Part shown: piece by piece, positions 59,657 to 64,000 of the stretch
How positions within the stretch are numbered: the first letter of the stretch is position 1
Layout: the number at the start of each line of letters is the position of its first letter
NCBI GenBank assembly: GCA_036768485.1
Contig: JAVLUZ010000273.1
Location: 6,280,846-6,344,845, forward strand
Source of the DNA: Mermis nigrescens
Taxonomy: Eukaryota > Nematoda > Enoplea > Mermithida > Mermithidae
Reading direction: 5' to 3'
Length of the DNA stretch: 64,000 nucleotides
Program-made: the position numbers and the translations under genes
The notes under the pieces: model-generated
Seen by the model: only the letters and a program-made list of their open reading frames with translations
Databases searched by the model: none
Told to the model about the DNA's origin: nothing

Positions 59657-59736
59657 TCTAACGGTTCTGGATCGATCTGTTTGTTCGACTTTCGAAATTT
59701 TGATGCAGTTTAGGAACGATAAGGTCCTCCTAGTGC
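59657..59736 (+). CDS. Candidate downstream exon of the kinase gene (ubiquitin-like region?)
   Basis: Bordered by TTATTTGCAG| and GTGC|GTAAGT. It completes Ile from the previous exon and reads LTVLDRSVCSTFEILMQF, then RNDKVLLV. The spacing of hydrophobic residues (beta strand, turn, S/T, helix) resembles the start of the TBK1 ubiquitin-like domain (IYIH-x-x-x-T-x-x-x-F-x-x-L). It ends phase 1, so the gene continues beyond, but no further exon was identified to the window end. Confidence 0.4.
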
Positions 59737-59782
59737 GTAAGTTTGCCTTCTAATTTAAATTTGAAAAATTTGCATAGAATTA

Positions 59783-60040
59783 CAGTGCTCGCCATTAATG
59801 TTGACGCGTTATCATTGCCAGATTAATATTAGATGATTTTTTATTTTTTTATTTTATTTTTTTTTTAAATTTTTTTTTGTATTATTTTTTTCATTTCATT
59901 TTGTCCATTATGTTTTATCAATTTGTTTTTCTATTACAGCATATCATCCTGTATCATGCCGCTAATGCGGCGACGAATCTAATGAATAATAATAAATTTA
60001 ATTTTCAATTTTCATAATTTTTAACTTTCATGGCGAGCAC
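59783..60040. mobile_element. Family E MITE (Tc1/mariner-type), copy E1
   Basis: Ends CAGTGCTCGCCATTAATG and CATGGCGAGCAC. Flanked by TA on both sides. Shares GTATCATGCCG and GACGAATCTAAT with E2. Confidence 0.7.
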
Positions 60041-60190
60041 TAGAGAATAAATGCTAAAATCAAAATTAAATAATGATAATAAGTAACATAATTTGAAGTT
60101 GGCTGCTCAAGTTCTTCAATTCAATAATTTATATCATTAATTTTTTTTCTAATTATTTCAACACATTTTCAATTATTTGAAATCATTATA

Positions 60191-60659
60191 CGGTGCTCGC
60201 TATGAAACATGACGCACTATAATCGTCAGATTTATATTAGATGATGCGTCGCGAGCGCCGTGTTTCGTCTATTATTCGCTATCATCTCTTTTATTATTAT
60301 ATGATATTTATCTGTATCATGCCGTTAATCTGGCGATGCGGACGGCGCAATTTAGCTATTAGTAGCGCCAACAAGAAGGAAGCGCGCATGTGAATGCCGG
60401 GAGCGCGCAGTGCCTGAATATAGAACGGCATTCACGTGCGCGCTTCCGGTATTCACGTGCGCGCTTCCCTCTTGCTGGCGCTATTAATAGCTAAATTGCG
60501 CTGTCCGCATCGCCAGATTAACGGCATGATACAGATGAATATCCTATATAATGATAAAAAAGAGATGATAGCGCATTATAGACGAAACGCGGCGCTTGCG
60601 ACGCAAAATCTAATATAAATCTGATGATTATAGTGCGTCATGTTTCATGGCGAGCACTG
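60191..60659. mobile_element. Family E MITE, copy E2, nearly full palindrome
   Basis: Ends CGGTGCTCGCTATGAAAC and GTTTCATGGCGAGCACTG, with TA flanks. The arms pair almost to the centre at about 60420. They include GATGCGGACGGCGCAATTTAGC and an inner repeat, CACGTGCGCGCTTCC, present twice on one side. No coding function is assigned to the short frame inside. Confidence 0.8.
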
Positions 60660-62496
<1,837 letters not shown>

Positions 62497-62505
62497 GTCC
62501 TGGGC

Positions 62506-63615
<1,110 letters not shown>

Positions 63616-63938
63616 TTTATTATTGTTTTACTAGCTTTATTTTGCCGTTGTTTTATCTCGCTTACTTTCAGTTATTTTGCCTAGACTTGTGATTATGAAT
63701 AACTTTTTGAGAAAATCGAAAAGAAGAATATGTCAATAAATGAACAGATTTCTCGATCGGTTAACAATTAAATAATCGATTAATGAATGTTGTAGGATCG
63801 TATATGGTTATTAATTAATCTAATTTACCCGATTTTCACCTTATCTTACCATTTCTGTGCTAGCTATTTTTAGTTTAATCCTGCGTTTGATGGCAATTTT
63901 CGCTCTTATTTTGCTTTTTGGCTATTTAGGGTCAGAAT

Positions 63939-64000
63939 CATAGGTGGGCGGCACTAAATACCAAAGTTCTGGGGAAGGGGGTACATGATTTTTTCAAAGG
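63939..64000 (+). mobile_element. MITE family A, copy A15, cut by the window end
   Basis: Begins CATAGGTGGGCGGCACTAAA and continues into the usual GTTCTGGGG...TTTTTTCAAAGG. Left flank GTCAGAAT. Confidence 0.85.

Noticed and set aside
60436..60618. A 60-codon plus-strand frame inside the palindromic MITE
   Set aside because: It lies in the inverted repeat and has no protein-like features.

Overview
This window is eukaryotic nuclear DNA, AT-rich and heavily loaded with repeats, most likely from an arthropod or another invertebrate. The evidence is a spliced TBK1/IKK-epsilon-type kinase gene with large introns, GT-AG exon borders, a small secreted-peptide gene with a TATA box and initiator, long (TA)n arrays, and several families of cut-and-paste transposons. 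There is no prokaryotic gene layout. The species cannot be named from the sequence alone.

Layout. 1-9 kb: scattered repeats, an inverted pair of unknown coding fragments (3.58-4.18 kb), a GGAGTAA-rich stretch followed by a zeste-type Myb/SANT fragment (4.2-4.8 kb), a small secreted-peptide gene on the minus strand (5.7-6.04 kb), and a satellite of about 470-520 bp (6.7-8.0 kb). 10-13 kb: repeats. 13.3-19.5 kb: a broken Mutator-like (MULE) element whose long terminal inverted repeats are made largely of a 15-bp minisatellite. 19.6-25 kb: repeats, including a nested hAT-type element (21.5-24.8 kb). 25.4-59.7 kb: the TBK1/IKK-epsilon-like kinase gene on the plus strand. Exons were found at about 25.4, 26.8, 31.9, 32.8, 35.0, 35.8, 48.9-49.3, 57.8 and 59.7 kb. 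Splice phases agree across the six kinase-domain exons; the last three are less certain. 60-64 kb: palindromic MITEs and long TA arrays.

Main results. (1) A 9.9-kb near-complete palindrome (38788-48662) with a 5-bp target duplication lies in one intron of the kinase gene. (2) A 198-bp hAT-type MITE appears to have inserted inside a coding exon of the kinase (48978-49175), which would make this copy a pseudogene or a truncated kinase. (3) The 3' end of the activation-loop exon, with its splice donor, has been tandemly copied into the next intron and the copies are decaying. (4) A MITE family of about 260 bp has 15 copies here, seven of them with exact 8-bp target duplications. (5) The MULE uses minisatellite arrays as terminal repeats. 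All identifications rest on reading the sequence and on general knowledge of the families; no database search was run.
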